57,407 nt of DNA from Sulfurospirillum sp. (GTDB taxonomy: Bacteria > Campylobacterota > Campylobacteria > Campylobacterales > Sulfurospirillaceae): positions 1 through 57,407 of the forward strand of contig JAGOZL010000002.1 of assembly GCA_018058685.1 (NCBI GenBank). The letters are read 5' to 3'. Position numbers and translations under genes: made by a program. Under the pieces are notes generated by a model. That model saw only the letters and a list, made by a program, of their open reading frames with translations, was not told the origin of the DNA and made no database searches. Shown piece after piece: positions 1 through 7,379 of this stretch; within the stretch, counting starts at the first letter, position 1; every line of letters begins with the position of its first letter.

Positions 1-114
1 CTCAAAGAATCCCTTTTGCTTCGCTCCACACTTCTACCTCGCACCAAAGCCTTACAAAGTCTGCCCTACACGCCTGAACTTCCTAAAAATCCTACACATG
101 TGATGATTCGATGA
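1..114 (+). CDS. C-terminal end of an unidentified protein (5' truncated by window)
   Basis: An open frame enters from the window edge and ends at TGA 112-114, giving 37 residues that finish in THVMIR. Its stop overlaps the ATG of the following response regulator (ATGA at 111-114), so the two are probably translated from one mRNA. The fragment has no recognisable motif, and I do not assign a function. The tight coupling suggests a gene in the same operon as the two-component system, possibly its target or a co-regulated product, but that is inference only. Confidence 0.6.
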   Translation, partial: LKESLLLRSTLLPRTKALQSLPYTPELPKNPTHVMIR

Positions 115-770
115 AAATTTTACTCTTAGAAGATGATTATACCTATAAAGAGAGCATTAAAGAGCTTTTAGAAGAGATGGGCTATAGCGTTGATGATTTT
201 GACGATGGCGAAAAAGCACTTGATGCTTTGTTTGAAACATCGTACCAGCTCGCATTGCTCGATATCCGCGTTCCTAACATTGATGGGTATGAAATTTTAA
301 AACAGATACGCAAAGCTAAACTCGATTTACCCATCATTTTTATTACCTCTTTGACGGATATTAACAACTTAAGTTTAGGGTATGAACTTGGATGCAATGA
401 CTACATCCGAAAGCCTTTTTCACTCAAAGAGTTACGTTATCGTGTGAGCCAAACCATTAACAGTTACCACTTGCATACAACCTTAGCAAAAATTACCCTT
501 CCTTTTGATTTTGAATACGCTTTGGAACACGAGAGCCTTTACAAAGAAAACGTACTGATTCCACTTAGTTCGTATGAAAAAAAACTTCTCTTTTTACTGG
601 TCAAAAATCGTGGACAATTTATCTCCACAGAGCTGATTCGAGATTATGTGTGGGACAATAAACCCATAGGCGACAATGACATTCGTATGCTGATTAAAAA
701 GATTCGAGATAAGAGTCATAAAGATTTGATTATCACCGCCAAAGGCATAGGATATAAAATTGAAAAATGA
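111..770 (+). CDS. OmpR-family two-component response regulator
   Basis: This 219-residue protein has an N-terminal receiver domain (about 1-115) and a C-terminal winged-helix DNA-binding domain (about 125-219). The receiver has the acidic pocket E7-D8-D9, the phospho-acceptor D51 in LLDIRVP, T79 and the invariant K101 in RKPF. The effector domain ends in the usual GIGYKIEK wing. It is a cytoplasmic transcription regulator, presumably phosphorylated by the kinase whose start overlaps its stop (760 against 770). The upstream gene overlaps it by 4 bases, so all three form one operon. The signal and regulon cannot be read from the sequence. Confidence 0.9.
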   Translation: MKILLLEDDYTYKESIKELLEEMGYSVDDFDDGEKALDALFETSYQLALLDIRVPNIDGYEILKQIRKAKLDLPIIFITSLTDINNLSLGYELGCNDYIRKPFSLKELRYRVSQTINSYHLHTTLAKITLPFDFEYALEHESLYKENVLIPLSSYEKKLLFLLVKNRGQFISTELIRDYVWDNKPIGDNDIRMLIKKIRDKSHKDLIITAKGIGYKIEK

Positions 771-1920
771 GACAAAAAAAGCTTCTGCTTTTGCACTCGT
801 ATTTACCCTCTTAACTCTTTTGGTGGTCTCTTTTCCGATTTTGAATTATCTCTCGCTCTCCTTGCGTTTTGCGCAACTGCACCAACAAGAGGGCATGCGC
901 CAATACGCACAAGAAGTTGAAGCGCAAATTTACGCTATTTCTCCTTTGGAAAAACTCTTTTTATTTCCACGCTCTATCATTTACAAAAGCGCTCTTCTAG
1001 ATGAAAAAGGCGAAACGCTTTTTTCACTCCTTGAAACACCGCTACCTTATTTTAGTGATGTCTATGCACAAAGAGATAATGCACTGTTTTACAAACACAC
1101 TTTGCAGACCAATACTCTAGGTGCGCGCTTTTTAGTGATTTATAAAGAACTTTCGTATTCGCAAGTTATTTTTGATATTTTGGTGATTATCGGCGTGGTT
1201 TTAGGAGGAATTTTCATCATCTCTTACTTCATCATCAAATCCATGCTACGCCCTTACACAGAAGCATCAACACGCATGAATAACTTTTTTGATGATGTGA
1301 TGCATGAGCTCAAAACACCTCTTGGCATCATGCAACTTAATATCGAAAGCTTGGTCGATAAATACCACGATAAAAGGCTTTTTCGCTCCCTTGCCGCCCT
1401 TTCAACCTTAGCAACACTGTACGATGATTTAGAATACCTCATCAAAAATAAAACCATCACCTATTCCACCGAGGAAGTCTGCTTCTCAACCTTCTTGCAA
1501 GAGCGTTTAGCCTACTTTGATGCACTCGCAAGTTCCAAAGAGATAACGCTTCTTTCAACGATTGAACCTTCTTTACATGTAAATATCAATCGCATTGAAC
1601 TGCAACGCATTGTAGACAATAACATCACCAATGCTATCAAATACTCACATCCTAAAAGTGCTATCGAGGTCTTTTTATCAGAACGCTTACATGAAATTCT
1701 TTTTCGTGTCAAAGATGCGGGCATTGGGATTAAAGAGGTTGATAAAGTGTTTGAGCGTCACTACAGAGGCGACATCTTCAAAGGTGGTTTTGGAATAGGC
1801 TTAAGTATTGTCAAAAGTATTTGTGAAAAATACGGTATAAAAATTGAGGTAAATTCTAAAGAGGGTGTGGGAAGTGAGTTTATCTATCGGTTTAGGAAAG
1901 AGGAGAAAATCTCCTCTTAA
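760..1920 (+). CDS. Sensor histidine kinase, partner of the preceding regulator
   Basis: This is a 386-residue inner-membrane kinase. Transmembrane helices lie at about 11-34 and 138-160, enclosing a short periplasmic sensor of roughly 100 residues. The dimerisation helix carries the phospho-acceptor H182 in the H box MHELKTPLG. The ATPase domain shows an N box (IVDNNITNAIKYS), a D/G1 box (DAGIGI) and a G2 box (GFGIGLSIVK). There is no clear HAMP or PAS domain. The ATG at 760 overlaps the regulator stop by 11 bases, which suggests coupled translation. Its last codons are part of a terminator hairpin (1898-1918). The ligand is unknown. Confidence 0.9.
   Translation: MKNETKKASAFALVFTLLTLLVVSFPILNYLSLSLRFAQLHQQEGMRQYAQEVEAQIYAISPLEKLFLFPRSIIYKSALLDEKGETLFSLLETPLPYFSDVYAQRDNALFYKHTLQTNTLGARFLVIYKELSYSQVIFDILVIIGVVLGGIFIISYFIIKSMLRPYTEASTRMNNFFDDVMHELKTPLGIMQLNIESLVDKYHDKRLFRSLAALSTLATLYDDLEYLIKNKTITYSTEEVCFSTFLQERLAYFDALASSKEITLLSTIEPSLHVNINRIELQRIVDNNITNAIKYSHPKSAIEVFLSERLHEILFRVKDAGIGIKEVDKVFERHYRGDIFKGGFGIGLSIVKSICEKYGIKIEVNSKEGVGSEFIYRFRKEEKISS
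1573..1582. repeat. Palindrome copy 1 (TTTACATGTAAA)
   Basis: Full 12-base form inside the first histidine kinase gene; read as Leu-His-Val-Asn. Confidence 0.95.
1898..1918. terminator. Bidirectional hairpin built into the end of the histidine kinase gene
   Basis: AAGAGGAGA (1898-1906) and TCTCCTCTT (1910-1918) form a perfect 9-bp stem with an AAA loop. The stem covers the last codons and the first base of the kinase stop codon. It lies just beyond the stop of the convergent cold-shock gene, so it can serve both transcripts. The T tract is short. Confidence 0.6.
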
Positions 1921-1926
1921 GGATTA

Positions 1927-2142
1927 TTATAGTCCTGTAACGTTCTCAGCTTGTGGGCCTTTTGGACCTTCGCCGAGTTCATAAGTAACTTTTTGACCTT
2001 CGTCTAAAGAAACACGGCCATAACCTGACTTGTTTACTTGACGAAAGTGTACGAATACATCTTTACCGCCATCGTTTGGTTGGATAAATCCAAAACCTTT
2101 TTCAACATTGAACCACTTAACGGTTCCTTCTAATAGTGCCAT
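1927..2142 (-). CDS. Cold-shock domain protein (CspA family)
   Basis: This 71-residue single-domain RNA/DNA chaperone binds single-stranded nucleic acids and melts mRNA structure. The RNP1 motif KGFGFI is at 15-20 and RNP2 VFVHF at 29-33, and the protein ends in AENVTGL, as most bacterial Csp proteins do. The frame is open for 38 more codons upstream. I chose the ATG at 2142 because it gives the family length, begins with the conserved first strand (GTVKWFN), and has an AGGAG ribosome-binding site directly upstream. It is transcribed convergently with the kinase gene. A structured leader lies upstream (see 2143-2347). Confidence 0.93.
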   Translation of the reverse strand: MALLEGTVKWFNVEKGFGFIQPNDGGKDVFVHFRQVNKSGYGRVSLDEGQKVTYELGEGPKGPQAENVTGL

Positions 2143-2347
2143 AAAAGCTCCTGTGTATATTACTTCATTACTGAAGTGGTATTGAAAAGTAGAAAATTGA
2201 GTATTCTTGGAGTATTTAGAGCAGTAACAAAAGGTTGACCAACAAAAAACCACCAAAGATGAACTCGAACCTCATCTTTCTGGCACAAAGTGTATCCTAT
2301 TTTTTAAAATAAAGCAACTTTAAATCGCTTTTAACTATACTTTTCAG
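2143..2347 (-). promoter_or_regulatory. Leader/promoter region of the cold-shock gene with two hairpins
   Basis: This is a 205-base gap between divergent genes. On the minus strand it holds a hairpin with an 8-bp stem (AAAGATGA 2255-2262 with TCATCTTT 2272-2279). Downstream of that, in the direction of csp, is a T6 run (complement of 2244-2249). A second hairpin (ACTTCA 2162-2167 with TGAAGT 2172-2177) lies a few bases before the ribosome-binding site. Long structured leaders are typical of cold-shock mRNAs. The first hairpin with its T run also looks like a leader terminator. The promoter itself is not clear. Confidence 0.4.
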
Positions 2348-4855
2348 ATGAAGATAGCAAAAACATACACTTTTTACACATTTTTAATCCTTTTACTGGC
2401 TACCATCTTAATGTCAACCGTATGGTTTAGTAAAAAAACGGAAGAACAGCGTCATGTTTGGCAAGAACAAAACGCTGTATTTGAACGATATAAGGCTGTT
2501 TTGAAGTTAGAGAGCAACCTAATTCGAAAAACTGTTTTTGACTACTCATTTTGGGATGAGTTGGTTGACTTTGTTGAAACGGTCAATGAAGCATGGAGTA
2601 AAGAGAATTTAGAGAGTATTATCACAACCTTTGATGTGGATTATATTTATGTGTTTGATAAACAAAAAAAGCTTATTTATGCTTATCATCCGCACCATGA
2701 CACACCTTTATTGCCTGATATTAAAACGCTCTCTACCTCAACGCCTCAGTTTAAAGAGTTTTTTCAAGAAAGTAAAGGTCATTTTAGTCAATTCTTTGTT
2801 GCACCCATTCACTATTCTGCTGATATCGAGCGAAAAGGCGAACCTTTAGGCTTTTTTCTTATTGGAAGGGAATGGGATGCATCTTTTTTAAATGCCATGG
2901 AAGAAATTTCCTTAGGCAAGGCTACTTTGTCAAAAGAAAAGGAGCATTTTCGCTTTTTACTTCCCCTTAAAAATCTTAATGATTCTGAGATAGGCTATCT
3001 TCGTTTTAACTTTACCCCATCCGTACTGCTTTTTATGACTAGCTTGCAAAATAGCATTCTTATCTCTGGTCTGATTGTTATGGTAACGGTTATTTTTATG
3101 TTTTATCTTTTGACAAAAGATACATTTTTAACCCCTATTCAGCGTATCTCTAATGCCCTCAAAACGCATAAACCTTTCTACCTTCTCTCACTTGCTCAAC
3201 AAAAAAATGAATTAGGCGAGATTGCGACACTGATTTTGGAGTATGAAAAACAAAAACAACTTTTAGAGCACTATAAAGAAGCCATTGATGAAAATACCAT
3301 TGTTTCTAAAACGGACGCTAAAGGAATTATCACGTATATCAATGACCAGTTTATTGCTATTTCTGGCTATGAGAGAGAAGAACTAATAGGCAAACCACAT
3401 AATATCGTTCGTCATCCTGATAACTCGCCCGAATTTTTCCATGAAATGTGGAAAGAGCTTAAAAGTGGAAAAACATGGAAAGGCATTGTGAAGAACAGGA
3501 GAAAAGATGGCAGCGCTTATTATGTTAAGTCGGTCATTATGCCTCTATTTGATGCGCATCAACGTATTAAAGAGTATATTGCTATCCGTTATGATGTGAG
3601 TGAGCTTTTTGAACACGTTGAGCGTTTACGTAAAGAAACATTGGCTGAACTTCCAAATCGTAAAATGCTTTTAGAGCTTATTGAATCATCTCAAGCACCA
3701 CACCTAGCCATTATCAATATTAGCGGCTTTAGAGAAATCAACACTCTATATGGGCAATCCTTTGGGGACCGCTATTTACAAGATTGTGCGACGCACATTC
3801 AGCATCATTTAGATAGCAGTCTGCATCTTTTTCACCTACAAGGTGATGAATTTGCCCTCTTTTCTAATGATGGAAAAACGCAAGAAACATTTGTTGAACA
3901 CTGCAAAAGCCTTCTTAAAACCATCACACATGAAGGTATCATCATAGACGATAAAACCTATGTTCTTTCCTTGCGTATGGGAATTGCCAATGGAAAAGAG
4001 TACTTGTATAACCGTGCAGAAATTGCCATTAAAGAAGCGCGCACAACGCATAATGCTCTTGTTATTTATGATGATAATGAAGGCTTTAAACAACGCTTGC
4101 AACAAGATATCAAATGGGATCAAACGATTCGTGATGCACTTGCCCACAATCGTTTTACTCTCTTTTTACAAGAAATTGTTCCTTTACATGTAAAGAGAAA
4201 TGATCGCAAAAAGTATGAACTTTTGATTCGTTTGATTGATGCAAAAGGTGCTGTTATCTCTCCTTTTCACTTTATTGACCTTGCAAAACGTTTGCATCTA
4301 TATGCTCACATTACGCAATTTGTCCTACAGCAAGGCTTTCATTTAGCGCAAGAACTCAACTGTGATATTTCAATTAATATCACTAAAGAAGATATGCTCA
4401 CACCTGAGACATCGGCCCTTTTGTTTGATCTTTTAACACGTCATCCTGAGCTTAAAAAAAGAATTACCCTAGAATTGGTTGAATCTGAGAGTATTGAAGA
4501 CTCGTCTGATGTGCGCACTTTTTTACACCTTGCACGCGAAAAAGGGTGTTTGATTGCAATTGATGATTTTGGCTCAGGCTATTCAAATTTTGAATATCTT
4601 TTACGCCTCAACGTCGACTTTATCAAAATTGATGGTTCATTGATTAAAAATATAGATACCGACGCTAACGCTTATACTACGGTCAAAGCAATCACGCACT
4701 TTGCAAAAAATCTTGGTATTTCAGTCGTTGCAGAATTTGTTCACAATGAAGAAGTACTTGTTAAAGTAAGAGAATTAGGAATTGATTATGCGCAAGGGTT
4801 TCATCTGCACAAACCAACAGATATGGCAACGATGGCGTTACATGTAAAACGTTGA
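2348..4855 (+). CDS. Membrane CHASE-PAS-GGDEF-EAL protein, probable cyclic-di-GMP phosphodiesterase
   Basis: This 835-residue protein has a transmembrane helix at about 8-27, a periplasmic CHASE4-like sensor at about 30-230, a second helix at about 236-256, and a PAS domain at about 305-420 of the Aer type (GKPHNIVRHPD). A GGDEF domain (about 430-575) and an EAL domain (about 590-830) follow. The GGDEF site is degenerate: it reads QGDEF (498-502), and the usual metal Asp is replaced (INISGF). The EAL domain looks complete, with E624, N677, E709, D739-D740, K760, E796 and Q816. It therefore probably hydrolyses c-di-GMP, with the GGDEF domain regulatory. Its 3' end overlaps the convergent permease gene by 18 bases. 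Confidence 0.88.
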   Translation: MKIAKTYTFYTFLILLLATILMSTVWFSKKTEEQRHVWQEQNAVFERYKAVLKLESNLIRKTVFDYSFWDELVDFVETVNEAWSKENLESIITTFDVDYIYVFDKQKKLIYAYHPHHDTPLLPDIKTLSTSTPQFKEFFQESKGHFSQFFVAPIHYSADIERKGEPLGFFLIGREWDASFLNAMEEISLGKATLSKEKEHFRFLLPLKNLNDSEIGYLRFNFTPSVLLFMTSLQNSILISGLIVMVTVIFMFYLLTKDTFLTPIQRISNALKTHKPFYLLSLAQQKNELGEIATLILEYEKQKQLLEHYKEAIDENTIVSKTDAKGIITYINDQFIAISGYEREELIGKPHNIVRHPDNSPEFFHEMWKELKSGKTWKGIVKNRRKDGSAYYVKSVIMPLFDAHQRIKEYIAIRYDVSELFEHVERLRKETLAELPNRKMLLELIESSQAPHLAIINISGFREINTLYGQSFGDRYLQDCATHIQHHLDSSLHLFHLQGDEFALFSNDGKTQETFVEHCKSLLKTITHEGIIIDDKTYVLSLRMGIANGKEYLYNRAEIAIKEARTTHNALVIYDDNEGFKQRLQQDIKWDQTIRDALAHNRFTLFLQEIVPLHVKRNDRKKYELLIRLIDAKGAVISPFHFIDLAKRLHLYAHITQFVLQQGFHLAQELNCDISINITKEDMLTPETSALLFDLLTRHPELKKRITLELVESESIEDSSDVRTFLHLAREKGCLIAIDDFGSGYSNFEYLLRLNVDFIKIDGSLIKNIDTDANAYTTVKAITHFAKNLGISVVAEFVHNEEVLVKVRELGIDYAQGFHLHKPTDMATMALHVKR
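4184..4193. repeat. Palindrome copy 2 (TTTACATGTAAA)
   Basis: Full form in the EAL gene, read as LHVK at 613-616, just before the catalytic ELL segment. Confidence 0.95.
4838..4847. repeat. Palindrome copy 3 (TTACATGTAA)
   Basis: Lies in the tail-to-tail overlap: LHV in the EAL protein on plus, and Tyr-Met-stop of the permease on minus. Confidence 0.95.
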
Positions 4856-5593
4856 GATGATCAAGTATAAAGAGAGTATCCATAAAACGATATTTAAAAG
4901 CTTTTTATACAAAGCATCATCAATTTTATCTTGAATACGACTGCCAATAAAAAAGCCCATAACGGCGATAACTACAAAGGGAAGAATAAAAGGAAGGGTT
5001 TGGAGATTAAAACTACCGTGATATCCAAAAATAATCACTTGCAATACTTTATTGGTAATAAAACAAAAACTCATCACACCAATGGAACGTTTTTTATCAA
5101 GATTTAATTCCAAAATTAAAATCAAAAGTACAGGAATCATAATATTAGCAATTCCTCCAACCACACCGCTTAAAAATCCAAACAAAAGTGTCATTGCGAA
5201 AGGATGTTCTTGCACACTGTGTGTCAATGATATCTTAAGACGTGCTTTGTTGAGATAGAGCAAGATAACACCTGCAAGAATTAGTTTGTAATAATCACTG
5301 TAATACAATACTAAAAGATTGGTTCCTACTAAACTACCAACAATAACACTGCCAATTAAGAGCCGATACTCTCCCCAAATAGACCCAAAAGAGTTATCTT
5401 TTTTAAGGCTAAAAAAATTAACGGCTATAGTGGGTAAAAGGGTATACAAAACGGCTTTTTTCAAATCCATAAAGAGTGCAAATAATGGTGTTGAAATCAT
5501 CGGAAAACCAAAGCCAAAAATACCGTGTACCATGCCAGAAATCAAAACAATAAACGCTTCAAAGAAAAAGAATTCACTAAACATCGCGCACAT
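4838..5593 (-). CDS. TauE/SafE-family (DUF81) membrane permease
   Basis: This 251-residue hydrophobic protein has about seven or eight membrane segments. It carries the family's N-terminal signature, a glycine-rich first helix (MVHGIFGFGFPM), and a second glycine-rich repeat (GFLSGVVGGIANI) in the middle. Relatives export or import small sulfonates, sulfite or other anions; the substrate here cannot be told. Starts at 5593 or 5584 are possible; the second gives an 8-base overlap with the ribD stop, like the other junctions of this operon. The protein ends in FYM followed by TAA, and the last three codons come from a TTACATGTAA palindrome. Confidence 0.8.
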   Translation of the reverse strand: MCAMFSEFFFFEAFIVLISGMVHGIFGFGFPMISTPLFALFMDLKKAVLYTLLPTIAVNFFSLKKDNSFGSIWGEYRLLIGSVIVGSLVGTNLLVLYYSDYYKLILAGVILLYLNKARLKISLTHSVQEHPFAMTLLFGFLSGVVGGIANIMIPVLLILILELNLDKKRSIGVMSFCFITNKVLQVIIFGYHGSFNLQTLPFILPFVVIAVMGFFIGSRIQDKIDDALYKKLLNIVLWILSLYLIISTFYM

Positions 5594-6590
5594 ACCATGT
5601 CATCGTATCTTCACCAATATTTTGCGAAAAAACTTCGCGTAAATCATTTGGTAAATTAAGCGGTATACCCTCTTTTTCATGAGGAGAACGAAAAACAAGA
5701 AACCATTTTACATGCGTTTGCGTAGCATCTATCATCGCTTGTCCCCCTTCTATCATGACCATCGAGTACGTTTTCATTCTATCTAAGCTAGGTTCAATAA
5801 AAACTTTTCGATGCACATTAGCAAATAAAGGGATGGTTTTATCAAAGTTTTGAGTGCGTGAATAGATAAGCACATCGGGTGCTCTTCCCTCACAAAGCCT
5901 TGCATCTAAAATGGGTCTATCCTCACGAACCGTATTGCCACCAATCACTAATAAGTCGCACCTATCACGCAAACAATGCACCATCACACGCGATTGCAAA
6001 GAGCTAATCGTTCCTCCTGTGGCAACACCATTTAAACTAAGGGCTACTTTAAAAAAAATAAAAGGCGTGTTATGTTCTTTACATGTAAAAGGTGTCAAAA
6101 GCTCATCACACGCCTTTTGCAAACAGCCAAAGATTACCTCTTTGCCTGCTTTACGTAAAAATTCACCTCCACCTTGCGCTTTTGCACTGCTATCACACGA
6201 ACCAATCACAATACGTTTAATGCCTAGTGTGTGGATGAGCTGTGAGCAAGGAGGCGTTTTTCCATAGTGGTGACATGGCTCTAAACTTACATGTAAAGAG
6301 AGTGTATTGAAAAGGTTAGCGTGATTGTGGATTAAAAAGGTATGAAGTTCGTGAGATTCATGCAGTAAATCAATGCGTTTGTCGCCACTTAAACGTTTAT
6401 ATGCATCTTTAAGCGCTAAAACCTCAGCATGAGGAGAACCAGCTTTTTGGTGTGCTCCAACGCCTACGACTTCACCATCTTCGCGACTTAACACCGCACC
6501 AACAGCGGGGTTTGGAAAAGTGAGCCCTTGGTACTTCCATGCCTCATTTAAGGCGTGTTGCATCAAAGACTCATCAAGACTTTTTACCAT
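5577..6590 (-). CDS. ribD: Bifunctional riboflavin deaminase/reductase RibD
   Basis: RibD carries out two successive riboflavin steps: deamination of the pyrimidine amine, then NADPH-dependent reduction of the ribosyl group. The 337-residue protein has the deaminase zinc ligands H54 (HAE), C106 (EPCHHYG) and C115 (TPPC), then a reductase domain from about 150. The stretch between HAEVLAL and LEPC (about 61-103) is longer than usual. The gene contains two TTACATGTAA palindromes. One encodes LHV immediately before the conserved SLEPC segment; the other encodes TCK near 170. Its ATG overlaps the rimP stop by 7 bases (ATGGTAA). Confidence 0.92.
   Translation of the reverse strand: MVKSLDESLMQHALNEAWKYQGLTFPNPAVGAVLSREDGEVVGVGAHQKAGSPHAEVLALKDAYKRLSGDKRIDLLHESHELHTFLIHNHANLFNTLSLHVSLEPCHHYGKTPPCSQLIHTLGIKRIVIGSCDSSAKAQGGGEFLRKAGKEVIFGCLQKACDELLTPFTCKEHNTPFIFFKVALSLNGVATGGTISSLQSRVMVHCLRDRCDLLVIGGNTVREDRPILDARLCEGRAPDVLIYSRTQNFDKTIPLFANVHRKVFIEPSLDRMKTYSMVMIEGGQAMIDATQTHVKWFLVFRSPHEKEGIPLNLPNDLREVFSQNIGEDTMTWYVRDV
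6079..6088. repeat. Palindrome copy 4 (TTTACATGTAAA)
   Basis: Full form in ribD, read as Phe-Thr-Cys-Lys. Confidence 0.95.
6287..6296. repeat. Palindrome copy 5 (TTACATGTAA)
   Basis: In ribD, read as LHV directly before the SLEPC catalytic segment. Confidence 0.95.
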
Positions 6591-7012
6591 TCAAAATAGG
6601 TACGTGCTTTTTCGATACTATCCATGGGAATGACTTTAAGCTCTTTATCAATGCGAACACTGATGTGAGCATTTTCAAAGCTCTCTAAAATCCCAATAAA
6701 TTTCTCTTTGTCTTTGAGTTTAATTTTAACTTTTTCACCAATCGAAGAGATAAAATGTTCAGGTTTCAAAAGTTTACGCTCAATCCCAGGAGAACTTACT
6801 TCTAACGTATATTCACCTTCAAGAGGAGGTTCAACGTCAAAAATAGGAGATAAAATGCGACTGACTTCTGCACATTTATCTAAGCTAATACCCTCTTTAG
6901 AAGTGATATAAAGGCGAAAAATGCGCTTATCAAATTCACTGACCACTTCAGTATCATAGACATTGACACCACAGCTTTCAACGATTTTTATCATATTATC
7001 TCTATCAAACAT
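6584..7012 (-). CDS. rimP: Ribosome maturation factor RimP
   Basis: This 142-residue protein, of normal length for RimP, is needed for 30S subunit maturation. It shows the family pattern: an N-terminal alpha/beta domain with LDKCAEVSRIL, the signature LEVSSPGIERKL at about 66-78, and a C-terminal Sm-like domain (VKIKLKDKEKFIGIL). It lies between rbfA and ribD, overlapping rbfA by 8 bases and ribD by 7. The infB-rbfA-rimP grouping is a conserved translation-factor cluster. Confidence 0.93.
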   Translation of the reverse strand: MFDRDNMIKIVESCGVNVYDTEVVSEFDKRIFRLYITSKEGISLDKCAEVSRILSPIFDVEPPLEGEYTLEVSSPGIERKLLKPEHFISSIGEKVKIKLKDKEKFIGILESFENAHISVRIDKELKVIPMDSIEKARTYFEW

Positions 7013-7379
7013 CGCTTTTCTTCCCTTTTTTAAGCTCTTCTTCTACTTTGGCAAACAAGGCGTCCATCTTATTCTGACGCTCTAAACTATCATCAAAACG
7101 AAATCTAAAATTAGGGCAACGAAACCACCCTTCCGTTTGCATACAATGGGTTTGAATATGACGTTTCACACGCTCTAAATGAGAGAGAATATAACTCTTC
7201 TCTTTTGCGTCATACACATTGCCATCTAAATAAACAATGGCATCATATTTTCCACGGCTACACTCCACATCCACCACACAAACGCCTCTGAGCATTTCAT
7301 CTTCTAAGGTAGAAAGTGCTTCTGGAATGAGTTCACGCAGCACACTCTCTGTGCGCTGAATTTTAATACTTTTGTCCAT
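7005..7379 (-). CDS. rbfA: 30S ribosome-binding factor RbfA
   Basis: This 124-residue cold-adaptation and 30S-maturation factor acts on the 5' end of 16S rRNA. The KH-like fold is recognisable from the N-terminal IQRTESVLRELI helix, the central VVDVECSRGKYDAIVYL strand and the end FRFDDSLERQNKMDALF, which resembles the family's FRYDDS...ID.L. The start codon overlaps the infB stop by one base (TAATG), so it is translationally coupled to infB. The lysine-rich tail (ELKKGKK) overlaps the rimP start. Confidence 0.92.
   Translation of the reverse strand: MDKSIKIQRTESVLRELIPEALSTLEDEMLRGVCVVDVECSRGKYDAIVYLDGNVYDAKEKSYILSHLERVKRHIQTHCMQTEGWFRCPNFRFRFDDSLERQNKMDALFAKVEEELKKGKKSDV

Noticed and set aside
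1-114. Assigning a function to the truncated frame at the left edge.
   Set aside because: Only 37 residues are visible and they contain no motif.
2255-2279. Minus-strand GGTTCGAGT inside a hairpin resembles a tRNA T arm.
   Set aside because: The stem and loop lengths are wrong for a T arm, no acceptor or anticodon arm can be drawn upstream, and there is no CCA end. It is treated as a csp leader hairpin.
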